From Mycobacterium sp. AT1 (GTDB lineage: Bacteria > Actinomycetota > Actinomycetes > Mycobacteriales > Mycobacteriaceae): a stretch of 64,000 nt of DNA. The notes under the pieces are model-generated. The model was given only the letters and a program-made list of their open reading frames with translations, was not told the DNA's origin and did not search any database. Where the stretch lies: positions 62,001 to 126,000 of the forward strand of contig NZ_MVOC01000038.1 of the NCBI RefSeq assembly GCF_002043095.1. The letters are read 5' to 3'. Position 1 is the stretch's first letter; the number at the start of each line of letters is the position of its first letter. Below, in pieces: positions 26,840 through 35,962 of this stretch. A program made the position numbers and the translations under genes.

Positions 26840-27403
26840 ATGCCCAATTGGATATGGATAGTGGTCGCGATCGCCGTCGTGATCGTCATCGTGGCGGTGG
26901 TGGTCATCGCCACCCGGGGCCGACGTGATTCGGACCGGCTCAAGCAGCGCTTCGGTCCCGAGTACGACCGCACGGTGTCCGAGGCCGGCGACGAGCGGGC
27001 CGCCGAGAAGGAACTGATCGCCCGGGAGAGGAAGCGGGACAAGCTCGACATCCGGCCCCTGAGCCCCGCGGCGCTGGACGGCTTCACCAACAGGTGGAGG
27101 GCCGTACAGACCGCGTTCGTCGATCATCCGTCGAGCGCGGTGGGAGAAGCCGATCTGCTCGTCACGGAGGTGATGCGTGAGCGTGGCTACCCGGTGGACG
27201 ACTTCGACCGCCAGGCCGCCGACATCTCGGTCGACCACCCCACGGTGGTCGCGGATTACCGCGCAGCACACGACATTCACCTCGCGCAGCAGAAGGGGGA
27301 CGTCGGCACCGAGCAGCAGCGCCAGGCGTTCGTGCACTACCGCGCACTGTTCACGAAGTTGCTCGAATCGGAGAAGGACAAGTCACAGGAGGCACGCGCA
27401 TGA
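26840..27403 (+). CDS. Membrane-anchored protein with RW-VQ-FVD-type domain
   Basis: A 187-residue protein with an N-terminal signal anchor (WIWIVVAIAVVIVIVAVVVIA) followed by RGRRDSDRLKQRFGPEYDRTV, common in actinobacterial anchored proteins. The soluble part contains FTNRWRAVQTAFVDHPSSAV, which is echoed in the next gene. AGGAGG stands nine bases before ATG 26840, and a SigF-like promoter precedes it. It is coupled to the next gene by ATGA. Function unknown; a stress-related membrane role is inferred. Confidence 0.75.
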   Translation: MPNWIWIVVAIAVVIVIVAVVVIATRGRRDSDRLKQRFGPEYDRTVSEAGDERAAEKELIARERKRDKLDIRPLSPAALDGFTNRWRAVQTAFVDHPSSAVGEADLLVTEVMRERGYPVDDFDRQAADISVDHPTVVADYRAAHDIHLAQQKGDVGTEQQRQAFVHYRALFTKLLESEKDKSQEARA

Positions 27404-28056
27404 CCACCCACGATCAGCACACCGATTACGACCCGTCTCTCGACCCGTCGACCGCGCAGCGTCCCGCCGACCGGCAGGACCATCCCACCGGTCAGGGCGC
27501 CGCACCGGAGTACGACCAAAACTCTGGCTACGCCGATCAGTCAGCGGGCCTTGGCGCTCGACCGACGTCAGAGCCGCCATTGTTGGAGACTGTGACGCAA
27601 CCGAGCGACGAGCGTCTCGCCGAGCCGTCGGACGAGCGACTCGGCCATTCGTCGGACGACCGGATGAACCAGCCTGCTGGCGACCACCTCTCGCACGAGG
27701 GGTCGGTGCCCGATCCGTCTGGCGTCCAGGGCGTGTCATCGCGCACGGCCGACACCGGCGCTGCTGGCGGACGGTCATCGGCGATCGGGGACGACCTCTT
27801 CGCCGACGATGAGATGGTCGGGCTCCGCGCCCGGTGGGACAGCGTCCAGGCCAGCTTCGTCGACGACCCGAAGGAGTGCGTGCAGAAGGCCGACGGCCTG
27901 GTCTCCGACGTCGTCGACCAGCTGACATCGAGCTTCTCCCATGCCCGTTCGCGTCTGGAGGAGCAGTGGGCCCGCGGCGAGGAGGTCTCGACCGAGGATC
28001 TGCGGATCGCCCTGAAGCGCTATCGGGAGTTCTTCGACCGCCTGCTGGCCGTCTGA
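27400..28056 (+). CDS. Soluble protein with repeat region, paralogous to the preceding domain
   Basis: A 218-residue protein. The first ~125 residues are disordered and polar, with a tandem motif PSDERLAE / PSDERLGH / SSDDRMNQ. The last ~85 residues (LRARWDSVQASFVDDPKECV, then ADGLVSDVVDQL and LKRYREFFDRLLAV) line up with the soluble domain of the preceding anchored protein, so the two look like products of an old tandem duplication. No signal peptide. Coupled by ATGA; function unknown. Confidence 0.72.
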   Translation: MTTHDQHTDYDPSLDPSTAQRPADRQDHPTGQGAAPEYDQNSGYADQSAGLGARPTSEPPLLETVTQPSDERLAEPSDERLGHSSDDRMNQPAGDHLSHEGSVPDPSGVQGVSSRTADTGAAGGRSSAIGDDLFADDEMVGLRARWDSVQASFVDDPKECVQKADGLVSDVVDQLTSSFSHARSRLEEQWARGEEVSTEDLRIALKRYREFFDRLLAV

Positions 28057-28227
28057 CTCTCTGCCGCTACGACATCGGCCCTCTTGCCCGCCGGCAGGGG
28101 GCCGGTGTTCGTTCGTCGGCGGTGCGGTCGGGCAGAAGCTCCAACAAGGCCGCGGTGGCGACAGACACCGAGCCAATGCCCGGCAACTTTAGGTGATCGC
28201 CAGTGGGCCAAGGGTTTTTGCGGTTGG

Positions 28228-28923
28228 TCACTCCACGGTGAAGGTGAGTTCACCGATGCCGTCGATGCCTCCGGCGACCGTCTGTCCACGTTCGATGGGA
28301 CCGACACCAGACGGTGTTCCCGTCATGATGAGGTCGCCTGGCTGCAGGACGACCGAGGCGGACAGTTGTGCCACGACGTCGGCGACGGGCCAGATTTGGT
28401 CTGCGAGGTCACCCTCTTGGCGTAGTTCGTCGTCCACGGTGAGCCAGATCCTGCCCGACTTTCCCCTGTCGCCGCTGGCGGGCACCAACGGTGATAGTGG
28501 GCCGGAGGCATCGAACCCCTTGGAGAGATCCCAGGGTCGCCTAGTGGCCTTCGCGTCGTCTTGCATGTCGCGGCGGGTGAGATCCACGCCGACCGCATAA
28601 CCCCAAACATGTTGCAAGATTGAGGTAGCCGGCTCGTTGGTTACGGTTGAGCCGATCGCGACGACGAGCTCGATCTCATGGTGCAGATTGTGGGTCGCGG
28701 GCGGATAGGGGAGGACACCCGGCCTGCCGCCGCGATAGCCCTCGCCGACGGTGAACACCGCGTCGGCCGGCTTCGTGAAATAGAACGGTGGCTCGCGGTC
28801 GGGGTCTGATCCCATTTCGCGGGCATGGTCGGCGTAATTGCGTCCGACGCAGTACACCCGACGTACCGGAAAGCGGGCGTCGGAATCGTCGATCGCCAGA
28901 GTTGGCGGCGATATGGTGAACAT
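28228..28923 (-). CDS. Fumarylacetoacetate hydrolase-family protein
   Basis: A 231-residue protein starting ATG 28923 behind AGGTGGAG. It carries VYCVGRNYADHAREMG, the metal-binding part HHEIELVVAIG, GYAVGVDLTRRDMQ, and the C-terminal PGDLIMTGTPSGVGP. This short build is typical of fumarylpyruvate or acylpyruvate hydrolases that cut beta-diketone intermediates in aromatic catabolism. It stands alone, so the pathway cannot be named. Confidence 0.9.
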   Translation of the reverse strand: MFTISPPTLAIDDSDARFPVRRVYCVGRNYADHAREMGSDPDREPPFYFTKPADAVFTVGEGYRGGRPGVLPYPPATHNLHHEIELVVAIGSTVTNEPATSILQHVWGYAVGVDLTRRDMQDDAKATRRPWDLSKGFDASGPLSPLVPASGDRGKSGRIWLTVDDELRQEGDLADQIWPVADVVAQLSASVVLQPGDLIMTGTPSGVGPIERGQTVAGGIDGIGELTFTVE

Positions 28924-29263
28924 GACTCCACCTCTACATTTCGTACTCGGCGGCGAGAACGGCGCTTGATTGTCCACGGCAACCATTATGGTGTCCGTCT
29001 CCTCCCGGAGACCCTGGTCCAAGGGGGATTGACGCGGAACGACACCTCGTCGGCGCTTGCGTCAGGAGAGGGGACCTGGCAGTGGAGTGCAAACGACGAG
29101 CTGGCTGCAGGATTGCCCTTCAACCTTGTCAGCCGACGCGGGTCCCTTTCGCCGGTGTCACCGGTGGTCGCACCCTTTGTCTTTAGTCGGCATGGCGATC
29201 GGACGTCGTGGTGGCGCCGTCGGGGCGACACTGGCCGCGGACAGGCATGAACACAGAAGGGCA

Positions 29264-29371
29264 ATGAACATGACCAGAACGCGGAACATGACCAGAACGC
29301 GCGACGTCGATGTCCACCACGTTCGGGCCTGGGTCGACGCGGGGGAGACGGTTCGCATCGGCCACGGGTGA
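29264..29371 (+). pseudogene. Truncated rhodanese-domain protein (N-terminal stub)
   Basis: A 35-codon frame starting at ATG 29264 behind AGAAGGG. After a duplicated MTRTR opening it reads DVDVHHVRAWVDAGETV, the usual first helix of a rhodanese/sulfurtransferase domain, which should continue into L-I-D-V-R. Instead it runs into RIGHG and a stop. The catalytic cysteine part is missing, so this is a gene remnant. Confidence 0.5.
29266..29301 (+). repeat. Perfect 18-bp tandem duplication at the stub start
   Basis: The 18-base unit beginning GAACATGACC at 29266 is repeated exactly at 29284. The repeat keeps the reading frame and adds six residues (an extra NMTRTR) and a second ATG. An exact tandem copy indicates a recent slippage or duplication event. 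Confidence 0.9.
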
Positions 29372-29685
29372 CCAGGCCCGACTATCGCGGCGCCGGCGCG
29401 TCTGACAAACCCCGAGACGGGTACGACTAGTGGACCGTGGCCGGTGACATTCACGGTCTCGTGCGCTGCGGTACCGCGATTTCGCGAGCGTGCGATGACT
29501 GCTTCGACGCCATGCACCGCCGACCCCGCGGGAACGGAACCCAGTCATCCCAGTCGAGCTAGGCAAATCGTCGCCAAACGGCACCTGACAGAGGTTTCCG
29601 CGATGCGGTTGAATTTCAGTTTCCGCGTTGGCAATTCGGCGTGATCATCGGCAGATCCCTCGCCCCGGCTCCACTGCGACATGTC

Positions 29686-31086
29686 CTAGGCCGTGCCCCC
29701 CAGTGACGGCGCCGTGTTGAACAAGGCGTGCGCTTCCTGTCCGATGGCGAGGCCAAGGGGGACACCGCCGACATTCTTGCTGGCGTTGCGCGGGATGCCG
29801 TCGAACCGCCAGTGCACGCCCAGATAGACGCGGCTCACCGAGTTCTCCCACACCGGCTCGACGAAGTTGTTGAACGGGATCGGCACGCGCGTGCGGATCG
29901 ACCCGTCTGGGTCACTGCACACGCCGTCGAGTTCGTCGGAGACGAAGGTGAAACTCTCCGCCGCAACCGGCGGGGACGCCCCGGTTTCGACGTTGAGCAC
30001 GTCCTGGAGGGTGATTGCAGGCGCGGTCTTCAGTCCCAACCTCAACGCCTGCATCAGCGCCGCGCCGAAGGTCGCGTGGCCAGACGGATAGGCGGGGAAG
30101 GGCGGGGTGAGCGTGCCGCGAGCGGCATTGGTCTGCGGCATACCGAGCGGTGCCCAGAATGGGTCACCATCCGGGTCGGCCCCATTGCGGATGCCAACCA
30201 CGGGGCGCCACAGGTCTACAAGCGACGGCGCCACGCGGTTGATGTATTTGTGATGCCAGCAGTCGATGCCCGCGTCCGCCATGGCGACGTTCACGACCGC
30301 GAACAGCTCGGCCAGTCGGGGCAACGAGAGCCCGCGGTTGCGTACGACTTCGCGTGCAATCTGGTTGTAAAGCCGCGGCGGCACGCCCAGATTGTTGGCA
30401 CCGTCATAACCCCAGTAGACGCCGCGGCGCTCCTGCTTGGCCGTGCGCTGCCGCCGGGCTACCGAGCCGTGTTCGCGTACCTCTTCGAAGTCCGCGCGAA
30501 AGTCGGGATCGGCGAGGTAGTCGGGTAGACCGTGTCCCGGGAAGCGATCGAGCGGCTGATGCGCCGTGCCAGTGAAACGCTTCACATCGCCCCAGACCGG
30601 CCCGAGCTGGGCCTGACCCGGCGCATAGGGATCGGCGCGGTGCTGGCCATAGACCGGCGCCGTGGGCTGCGGGCCGGTCACCATCGTTGCCGAGCCGTCA
30701 CTCTCACGATGCTTGAGCATCGCTTCGCCGACCAGTACGCCGCCGTCGAAGGCAGCCGTGTTCACGCTGCCCAGCGCGTCGTCGAAAATTGCCCTGTAGG
30801 TGGGGTGAGGGTAGAGGGCCTTGAGCGTCGTCACAGCGGCGCCGGCGATGATGTCGTCGACCGGGCCAGTCAGATTCGGAATCGGTGGCATCACGTTCTT
30901 CTTGGTGAGATAGGCAGCCGCAGGGTTGTTGCGGAAGGCGACCGCGTCATGGATCGCCAGATGCACTATCGCCATGGCCCGCGAGGTCCGGATCGGCCCA
31001 GGTTGCTGGTTGTTGACATAGCCGCGGCTGAAGTCCCTCCGCGAGGCTTCGAGAAGTACGGAATTCCAGAAAAGCACGCTGTTCAT
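29686..31086 (-). CDS. Vanadium-dependent haloperoxidase/PAP2-fold protein
   Basis: A 466-residue all-helical protein. I chose ATG 31086 because AGGAG stands eight bases upstream. The active-site pattern is PAYPSGHATFGAAL followed by SRVYLGVHWRFDG, the two histidine-bearing motifs shared by vanadium haloperoxidases and PAP2 phosphatases. The N-terminal ARAMAIVHLAIHDAVA segment is typical of the bacterial haloperoxidase-related group. No signal peptide is evident. Whether it oxidises halide or removes phosphate cannot be told from sequence. Confidence 0.85.
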   Translation of the reverse strand: MNSVLFWNSVLLEASRRDFSRGYVNNQQPGPIRTSRAMAIVHLAIHDAVAFRNNPAAAYLTKKNVMPPIPNLTGPVDDIIAGAAVTTLKALYPHPTYRAIFDDALGSVNTAAFDGGVLVGEAMLKHRESDGSATMVTGPQPTAPVYGQHRADPYAPGQAQLGPVWGDVKRFTGTAHQPLDRFPGHGLPDYLADPDFRADFEEVREHGSVARRQRTAKQERRGVYWGYDGANNLGVPPRLYNQIAREVVRNRGLSLPRLAELFAVVNVAMADAGIDCWHHKYINRVAPSLVDLWRPVVGIRNGADPDGDPFWAPLGMPQTNAARGTLTPPFPAYPSGHATFGAALMQALRLGLKTAPAITLQDVLNVETGASPPVAAESFTFVSDELDGVCSDPDGSIRTRVPIPFNNFVEPVWENSVSRVYLGVHWRFDGIPRNASKNVGGVPLGLAIGQEAHALFNTAPSLGGTA

Positions 31087-31336
31087 GACATTCACTCCTG
31101 CACAGATCGTCGGATCGTCAATATCGGATGCAGACAGTTAAATTGGCGCGCGCACGCCCGGCACCAGTAGTCGACTACTCGTTTTTTCGCTGTTGATTCG
31201 AGTAGAGCGGGAGTACCGTGGTTGCTTGAACTGCGTTGGCGCGTCGGGCAGAAACGTCAGTGACTATGCCGCGTTCCGCGTCGAGAGCTTCAATTTATTC
31301 GTCGAACCGGCCCCGGACGGAGATGGCGGGCCCTCG

Positions 31337-32230
31337 TCAATTGATGAAGGCTCTGGCGACGAAGGACGATATCTGCTTGCTGGCTTCTTTCGATTCCGGA
31401 GCAGGCAAAAGGATGAAGCCGTGGAATCCGCCGGCTACCTCGACAAGCGTCGCATCTACACCGTCGGCACGCATGCGGGTCGAGATGGTGCGGGAGTCAT
31501 CGAGTAAACAGTCGTGGGTACCGACGACGATCAGCGTGGGGGGAAAGTCGGCGAATGAGCCGTAGAGGGGTGACACCAGAGGCATCCTCAGATCACAGTC
31601 ACCGGCGTAGGCCACTGCACTACGCGAAAGACCGTTGCGGGAGAGCAGATCTCGAGGTTCGTTCCGCACGAAGCTCTCGGAACTGTTGGTGAGGTCTGCC
31701 CAGGGGAACATTGTCACGAGACCTTTCGGCGCGTGACCACCCTGGTCCAACACTCGCCGCACCAGCGACATGGCCAGACCACCTCCCGCGGACTCTCCGA
31801 CGATGACGGTGGGCCGTTGGCGCGCCACCTCCGAGTAGACCGTCCACACGTCATCGAGCGCCGCGGGGAACGGATGCTCCGGCGCAAGCCGGTAGTCGAC
31901 ACTCACCAGTTCCGCGCCCAGGCAATGGGCCAGCCCGCTGTGGGCACGGGCCGCCAGGGAGCTACCGGCGACGAAGGCCCCGCCGTGTACGTGGAAGATC
32001 AATCCTGCTTCCGCCCGGTCCGGCCGGAACCACCGAACGGGCACCCCTGCCACCGAGTCGGTGGACTCCTGGACTCCGCGCGCCCTTCGCTGGAGCGACT
32101 CCATCGATCGGGTGATTCTGCGCGTCTTCCCCACATCTTGAACACCGTCCGATCGCGAGGTCGCCAACAGCACGAGCTTTTGGAGAGCGAGGAGCCGTCG
32201 GCTCGGACGGTGAGAATTGGCTACAGACAA
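31337..32230 (-). CDS. Alpha/beta-hydrolase (HSL-type esterase)
   Basis: A 297-residue esterase with the oxyanion motif HVHGGAFVAGS, nucleophile GESAGGG, YRLAPEHPFPAALDD, an acid in GTHDCLLDD and histidine in GGFHGF. These define the hormone-sensitive-lipase-like group. The start is TTG 32230 with AAGGAAAG upstream. It follows the GAP-family gene by 30 bp on the same strand, so both are likely cotranscribed from a TetR-controlled promoter. It probably cleaves an acyl or other carboxylic ester. Confidence 0.9.
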   Translation of the reverse strand: MSVANSHRPSRRLLALQKLVLLATSRSDGVQDVGKTRRITRSMESLQRRARGVQESTDSVAGVPVRWFRPDRAEAGLIFHVHGGAFVAGSSLAARAHSGLAHCLGAELVSVDYRLAPEHPFPAALDDVWTVYSEVARQRPTVIVGESAGGGLAMSLVRRVLDQGGHAPKGLVTMFPWADLTNSSESFVRNEPRDLLSRNGLSRSAVAYAGDCDLRMPLVSPLYGSFADFPPTLIVVGTHDCLLDDSRTISTRMRADGVDATLVEVAGGFHGFILLPAPESKEASKQISSFVARAFIN

Positions 32231-32260
32231 AGGCTTTCCTTCATGTCAGCGGCAGGGTCA

Positions 32261-32902
32261 TCACGCTGCTTGCAGCAACAACATCAGCCCTACGGCAACG
32301 AGAACCACCGCCAGGATGGCGGCATTATGGCATTCGAGCGCGACCCTGAGCCGTCGCAGAGGTTCGCTCATGCGCTCACGCCAGATCGCATAGCTGAGAA
32401 CCGGCACTATCACTGTCGCGCTGGCAAGCAGGGCGAAACCGGTGACGTCACCCCACTGGGCCAGGCTGGACTGCGTGGTGGCCCCGGTGCTGAAACCTGC
32501 TGCAGCGCAGGCAGAGAGCACTTTTGGATTCACGGCCGCCAGGACCGGCGCGGCTGCCAGTGCCCGCGGCGCAGTGACCGAGTCCAGTGTCCGTAGCCAT
32601 ACCGGCGCACGTTCACTACGTCCCCGGCGCATCCAGGTGACGAGGCCGGCGAGGATCAGGAGCACCGCCAACATCATCGTTGCGGGTCGGATCCATGGTG
32701 GCGGCGGACCGCCGGCGTCAGGCAATTGACCGGAAATTTCGACGAAAATCCAGGTCGTGGCCGCCACGGAGAGCATCCAGCCCACGGCGAACGCCCATCC
32801 CGCAGCCAGCGGGCGCGGCGTGTGCAGCATCAGGATCGCCGGCACCACCGAGGCCGGCGACACGGCGATGACCAGTGCCAATGACGCCAGCTCCACCTGC
32901 AT
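32261..32902 (-). CDS. GAP/Sap-family lipid-export membrane protein
   Basis: A 213-residue protein with six hydrophobic helices in the LysE-like arrangement: VIAVSPASVVPAILMLHTPRP, the conserved AVNPKVLSACAAAG, and a C-terminal AAILAVVLVAVGLMLLLQ. In mycobacteria this family includes Gap (glycopeptidolipid addressing) and Sap (sulfolipid-1 addressing). It is divergent from a TetR gene, with a clear operator 34 bp before its start. It is predicted to move a surface lipid or related amphiphile; the cargo is unknown. Confidence 0.82.
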   Translation of the reverse strand: MQVELASLALVIAVSPASVVPAILMLHTPRPLAAGWAFAVGWMLSVAATTWIFVEISGQLPDAGGPPPPWIRPATMMLAVLLILAGLVTWMRRGRSERAPVWLRTLDSVTAPRALAAAPVLAAVNPKVLSACAAAGFSTGATTQSSLAQWGDVTGFALLASATVIVPVLSYAIWRERMSEPLRRLRVALECHNAAILAVVLVAVGLMLLLQAA

Positions 32903-32935
32903 TGCGCACCCGTGCTTTCTCCACGTCGATTAAAC

Positions 32936-32951
32936 TAATGAGCATTCATTA
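32936..32951. promoter_or_regulatory. TetR operator, site 1 (TAATG-N6-CATTA)
   Basis: A perfect 6-bp inverted repeat TAATGA-GCAT-TCATTA between the divergent GAP-family and TetR genes. The same half-sites with the same spacing occur before the sulfatase gene at 35947-35962, strong evidence for one regulator acting on both. Confidence 0.8.
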
Positions 32952-32985
32952 TATACTGACCGGAGGGGATGCGTACCATCGGGCA

Positions 32986-33729
32986 ATGCCCTCGAAGTCG
33001 GACCGCATTCGGGAACAGGCGCGCACACGCGGCCGCAACAGCAGCGGAGAAGCGACGCGCCTCAAGCTCATCACCGTCGCGGAGACGATGTTCGCCGACC
33101 GGGGGATCGCAGCTGTGAGCCTCAACGAGATCAGACTCGCCGCCGGGCAAAGCAACGCCGCGGTGGTGAACTACCACTTCGGCTCAAAAGACGACCTGAT
33201 CAAGGCCATACTCGAAGATCGCCTCGAACGAATCGACGAAGATCGCGGACGAATACTCGACCAGGCGGCCTCGGGTGATCACCCGGCCGAGCTCAGACGC
33301 CTCCTTGCGGCCTTGATTTTCCCTCAGGTAAGCAGCATCGAGCGGGGGGAGCGACATGTCGAGCTGGTAGCCCAACTGCTGTTTCACGGATACGGCGAAC
33401 CCGGCGGGCATGCCTGGATTCTGGCCGATCCTTCGTTGACCGGGCACGGCCAACGACTCAATCAGCTTATCTGGGAGCATCTTTCGCATCTCCCTGAAGC
33501 CGTCGCCGCGGCCAGGCTCCGTTTCGTCTACACGAGCTCCCTGAATGCGGTGGCCGACCACCAGCGACAACGGGCTACCGCCACCGAGGCGCCGCACACG
33601 GCGATATTCGTGTCCGACCTCATCGATTCGCTGACCGCGATCATTCGTGCGCCGGCCTCAGCAGAAACCCTGGCGGCGTCGCGGCATGAAGGAGCCGATT
33701 CAGTCAGACTTGAGCGCGGCCTTGAGTAG
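32986..33729 (+). CDS. TetR/AcrR-family regulator
   Basis: A 247-residue protein from ATG 32986. The N-terminal DNA-binding domain reads EATRLKLITVAETMFADRG then VSLNEIRLAAGQSNAAVVNYHFGSKDDLI, a standard TetR helix-turn-helix. The C-terminal ligand domain is divergent. It overlaps the sulfatase gene end by 30 bases in convergent orientation. It likely represses its own gene, the GAP-esterase operon and the sulfatase through the shared palindromes. Confidence 0.92.
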   Translation: MPSKSDRIREQARTRGRNSSGEATRLKLITVAETMFADRGIAAVSLNEIRLAAGQSNAAVVNYHFGSKDDLIKAILEDRLERIDEDRGRILDQAASGDHPAELRRLLAALIFPQVSSIERGERHVELVAQLLFHGYGEPGGHAWILADPSLTGHGQRLNQLIWEHLSHLPEAVAAARLRFVYTSSLNAVADHQRQRATATEAPHTAIFVSDLIDSLTAIIRAPASAETLAASRHEGADSVRLERGLE

Positions 33730-35919
33730 TTCCTGACCTGGTAACGAGTCCAGATCGGATTCCACTGTCACCGAACGCAATCCGCCGTTCCACGCAAACG
33801 GTGGTCGATAGTCTTCGCACACCGGCAGGCCGCGGTCGCGGCCCAAGGACAAAGATGTCCCGCCATGCTGCCAGACATGGGGCAGCGTCACCGGGGCCAC
33901 CGCCGAGCCGACAACGGCGTCGTCGATCACTGCTTCCACTCGGGTCCCGCCGTCGAGGCGGTGTAACCGACAGCCCACGCTGTGGCGTCCTTCCGCCAGC
34001 AGCCGATCGGCCCGCACCCGGATGTTGCCGCCCGGGGCTGCGACAGCAATGTGCAGTCTGGACTCGATCACGAACGCCGCCAGCCCTCCGGTCCAGTTGC
34101 CGATCGCAAACAACACACCGTTGGCAGCCTCGGATGGGACGTCGACGTCAGCGGACAACCGGCTGTACAGCAAGGGCAATGCCTCATCGGCGACCGGCCC
34201 GCCCGAAGGCCGCAACACCACGCGCTGCCCGGGCGGGAATTCGGGCCACACCATCTCCGCCGCTCGTGCCACCAACGAATCAGTCAGGGGGAGCACGTCA
34301 TAGCGGGCGGCCTCGGCTGCCCACAGGGCGGTCAATCGCGCCACCACGTCGGGGTGATCCGCCGACACGTCGTGAGCTTCGGAGAAGTCGTCGGCCCGAA
34401 ACAGCGACCATCGATCAGCGGCGAAGTCCCGGCTACCCTCCAGCATCGCCTCCTCGTCCATCACGCCTTGGGCCACGTGATCCGTCGTGGCCTTCCAGCC
34501 ATCCGCGATCATCGACCGGGAACCCACGACTTCGAAGTACTGAGTGGATCGGGGTGCAGGTGCCGCCGCGTCGTTGAAGGTCGGCAACAAGCTCGCGCCG
34601 TGGACGACGCTGTCGGAAGTTCCGACTCCCGACGACTGCTGCCGAACCCCGCAGGCTTCCAATACTGTTGGCATGACGTCGACGGCGTGCGCGAACTGTG
34701 AACGCACAGCGCCTCTGTCGCCGATACCGCGCGGCCAGTGCACGATCAGTGGAACGCGGGTACCGCCCAGCCACGCATACCGCTTCCACAGTCGGAAAGG
34801 AGTATTGCCGGCCCACGCCCAGCCCCATGCATAGTGCGGATACCCCGCCGTGCCACCCCAGTCCGGTAGGAGATCGAGATTGTCGGCCGTCGACTCTGGC
34901 ACCCGATGCGTGAACCGGTGTTCATTGCTGGTGCCCGCAACGCCCCCTTCTGCACTGGCCCCGTTGTCGGACATGACGAGAACGAGCGTGTTGTCCATGA
35001 CGTCGATGTCCTCCAGCGTGCGGATCAGTCGATCGATCTGGCTGTCGGTATGACTGAGAAAGCCTGCATATACCTCGTGCATCCGCGCGTATACGGCGCG
35101 TTCGTCTGCGGTGAGGGAGGTCCAAGCCGGAACCCAATCGGGTCGCTCGGTGAGAGTGGTTCCTGCGGGCACCACGCCCTCGGCGAGCTGGCGTGCGAAC
35201 ACTTCGTCTCGCCAAGCGTCCCATCCGATGTCGAACTGCCCCGCGTAGGCGTCGGCCCAGCTCTTGTGTACATGATGCGGAGAGTGCATCGCCCCGGTGG
35301 CAAAGTAGAGGAAGAACGGCTTGCCGGGTGCTGACTGCTGTTGGCTGACCACCATCCTGATCGCCTCATCGGTGAGATCCTCGGTCAAGTGGTAGCCGGC
35401 TGGGCGCACATCGGGTCCGTCGAGGTACGTGTTGTCTCGTACCAGTTGCGGATCCCAATGATTGGCGTCGCCGAGCAGAAAGCCGTAATAGCGCTCGAAC
35501 CCGAGCCCCAACGGCCAGCGGGTGAACGGACCGGCACTCGTCCGTTCACCACGCGGTGCCAAATGCCACTTTCCGACGGCCATCGTGCTCCAGCCCGAAT
35601 CGCGCAGCAAGCGCGGCAGCGTCGGCACCGAGGCCGGAATCTTGCCGGTGTAGCCCGGGTGGGCAGTCGGGATGTCGGCAAGGAAGCCCATCCCGACCGA
35701 GTGGTGGTTTCGGCCGGTAAGCAGGCATGCACGTGTCGGTGAGCACAGACCGGTGACGTGAAAGCGGTTGTACCGGAGTCCATTTCGAGCAAGACGATCA
35801 ATGGCAGGTGTCTGTATATCTGACCCGTAGCAGCCGAACTGGGCGTAGCCGAGGTCGTCCAGCACGATCATGACCACATTGGGAGCTGCCGGACGCGCAG
35901 CCTCATCGTAGGTGCCCAT
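33700..35919 (-). CDS. Arylsulfatase-family sulfatase
   Basis: A 739-residue enzyme; ATG 35919 with GAGGAG upstream is preferred to GTG 35925. It begins NVVMIVLDDLGYAQFG with the metal aspartates. The formylglycine motif is CSPTR (Cys59), in VTGLCSPTRACLLTGR. MAVGKWHL, FFLYFATGAMHSPHH and VMSDNGASAEGG complete the site. No signal peptide is seen. The C-terminal ~200 residues form an extra beta-rich domain. It should release sulfate from a sulfate ester; cotranscription control with a lipid exporter and esterase suggests a sulfated lipid or steroid (inference). Confidence 0.93.
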   Translation of the reverse strand: MGTYDEAARPAAPNVVMIVLDDLGYAQFGCYGSDIQTPAIDRLARNGLRYNRFHVTGLCSPTRACLLTGRNHHSVGMGFLADIPTAHPGYTGKIPASVPTLPRLLRDSGWSTMAVGKWHLAPRGERTSAGPFTRWPLGLGFERYYGFLLGDANHWDPQLVRDNTYLDGPDVRPAGYHLTEDLTDEAIRMVVSQQQSAPGKPFFLYFATGAMHSPHHVHKSWADAYAGQFDIGWDAWRDEVFARQLAEGVVPAGTTLTERPDWVPAWTSLTADERAVYARMHEVYAGFLSHTDSQIDRLIRTLEDIDVMDNTLVLVMSDNGASAEGGVAGTSNEHRFTHRVPESTADNLDLLPDWGGTAGYPHYAWGWAWAGNTPFRLWKRYAWLGGTRVPLIVHWPRGIGDRGAVRSQFAHAVDVMPTVLEACGVRQQSSGVGTSDSVVHGASLLPTFNDAAAPAPRSTQYFEVVGSRSMIADGWKATTDHVAQGVMDEEAMLEGSRDFAADRWSLFRADDFSEAHDVSADHPDVVARLTALWAAEAARYDVLPLTDSLVARAAEMVWPEFPPGQRVVLRPSGGPVADEALPLLYSRLSADVDVPSEAANGVLFAIGNWTGGLAAFVIESRLHIAVAAPGGNIRVRADRLLAEGRHSVGCRLHRLDGGTRVEAVIDDAVVGSAVAPVTLPHVWQHGGTSLSLGRDRGLPVCEDYRPPFAWNGGLRSVTVESDLDSLPGQELLKAALKSD

Positions 35920-35946
35920 TAGCACTCCTCAGGTCGAGAGTTATAT

Positions 35947-35962
35947 TAATGCACCTTCATTA
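35947..35962. promoter_or_regulatory. TetR operator, site 2 (TAATG-N6-CATTA)
   Basis: TAATG-CACCTT-CATTA lies 28 bp before the sulfatase start. Half-sites and spacing equal those of site 1 at 32936-32951, and flanking AT-rich bases are similar too. Confidence 0.78.

Larger units (their letters stand above)
28924..29685. other. Gene-poor region with a broken rhodanese start
   Basis: 762 bp between the FAA hydrolase gene and the haloperoxidase-type gene. The only coding trace is a short rhodanese-like stub at 29264-29371. The rest shows no ribosome-binding site plus frame of coding quality. The stretch may be the remains of a deletion. Confidence 0.4.
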
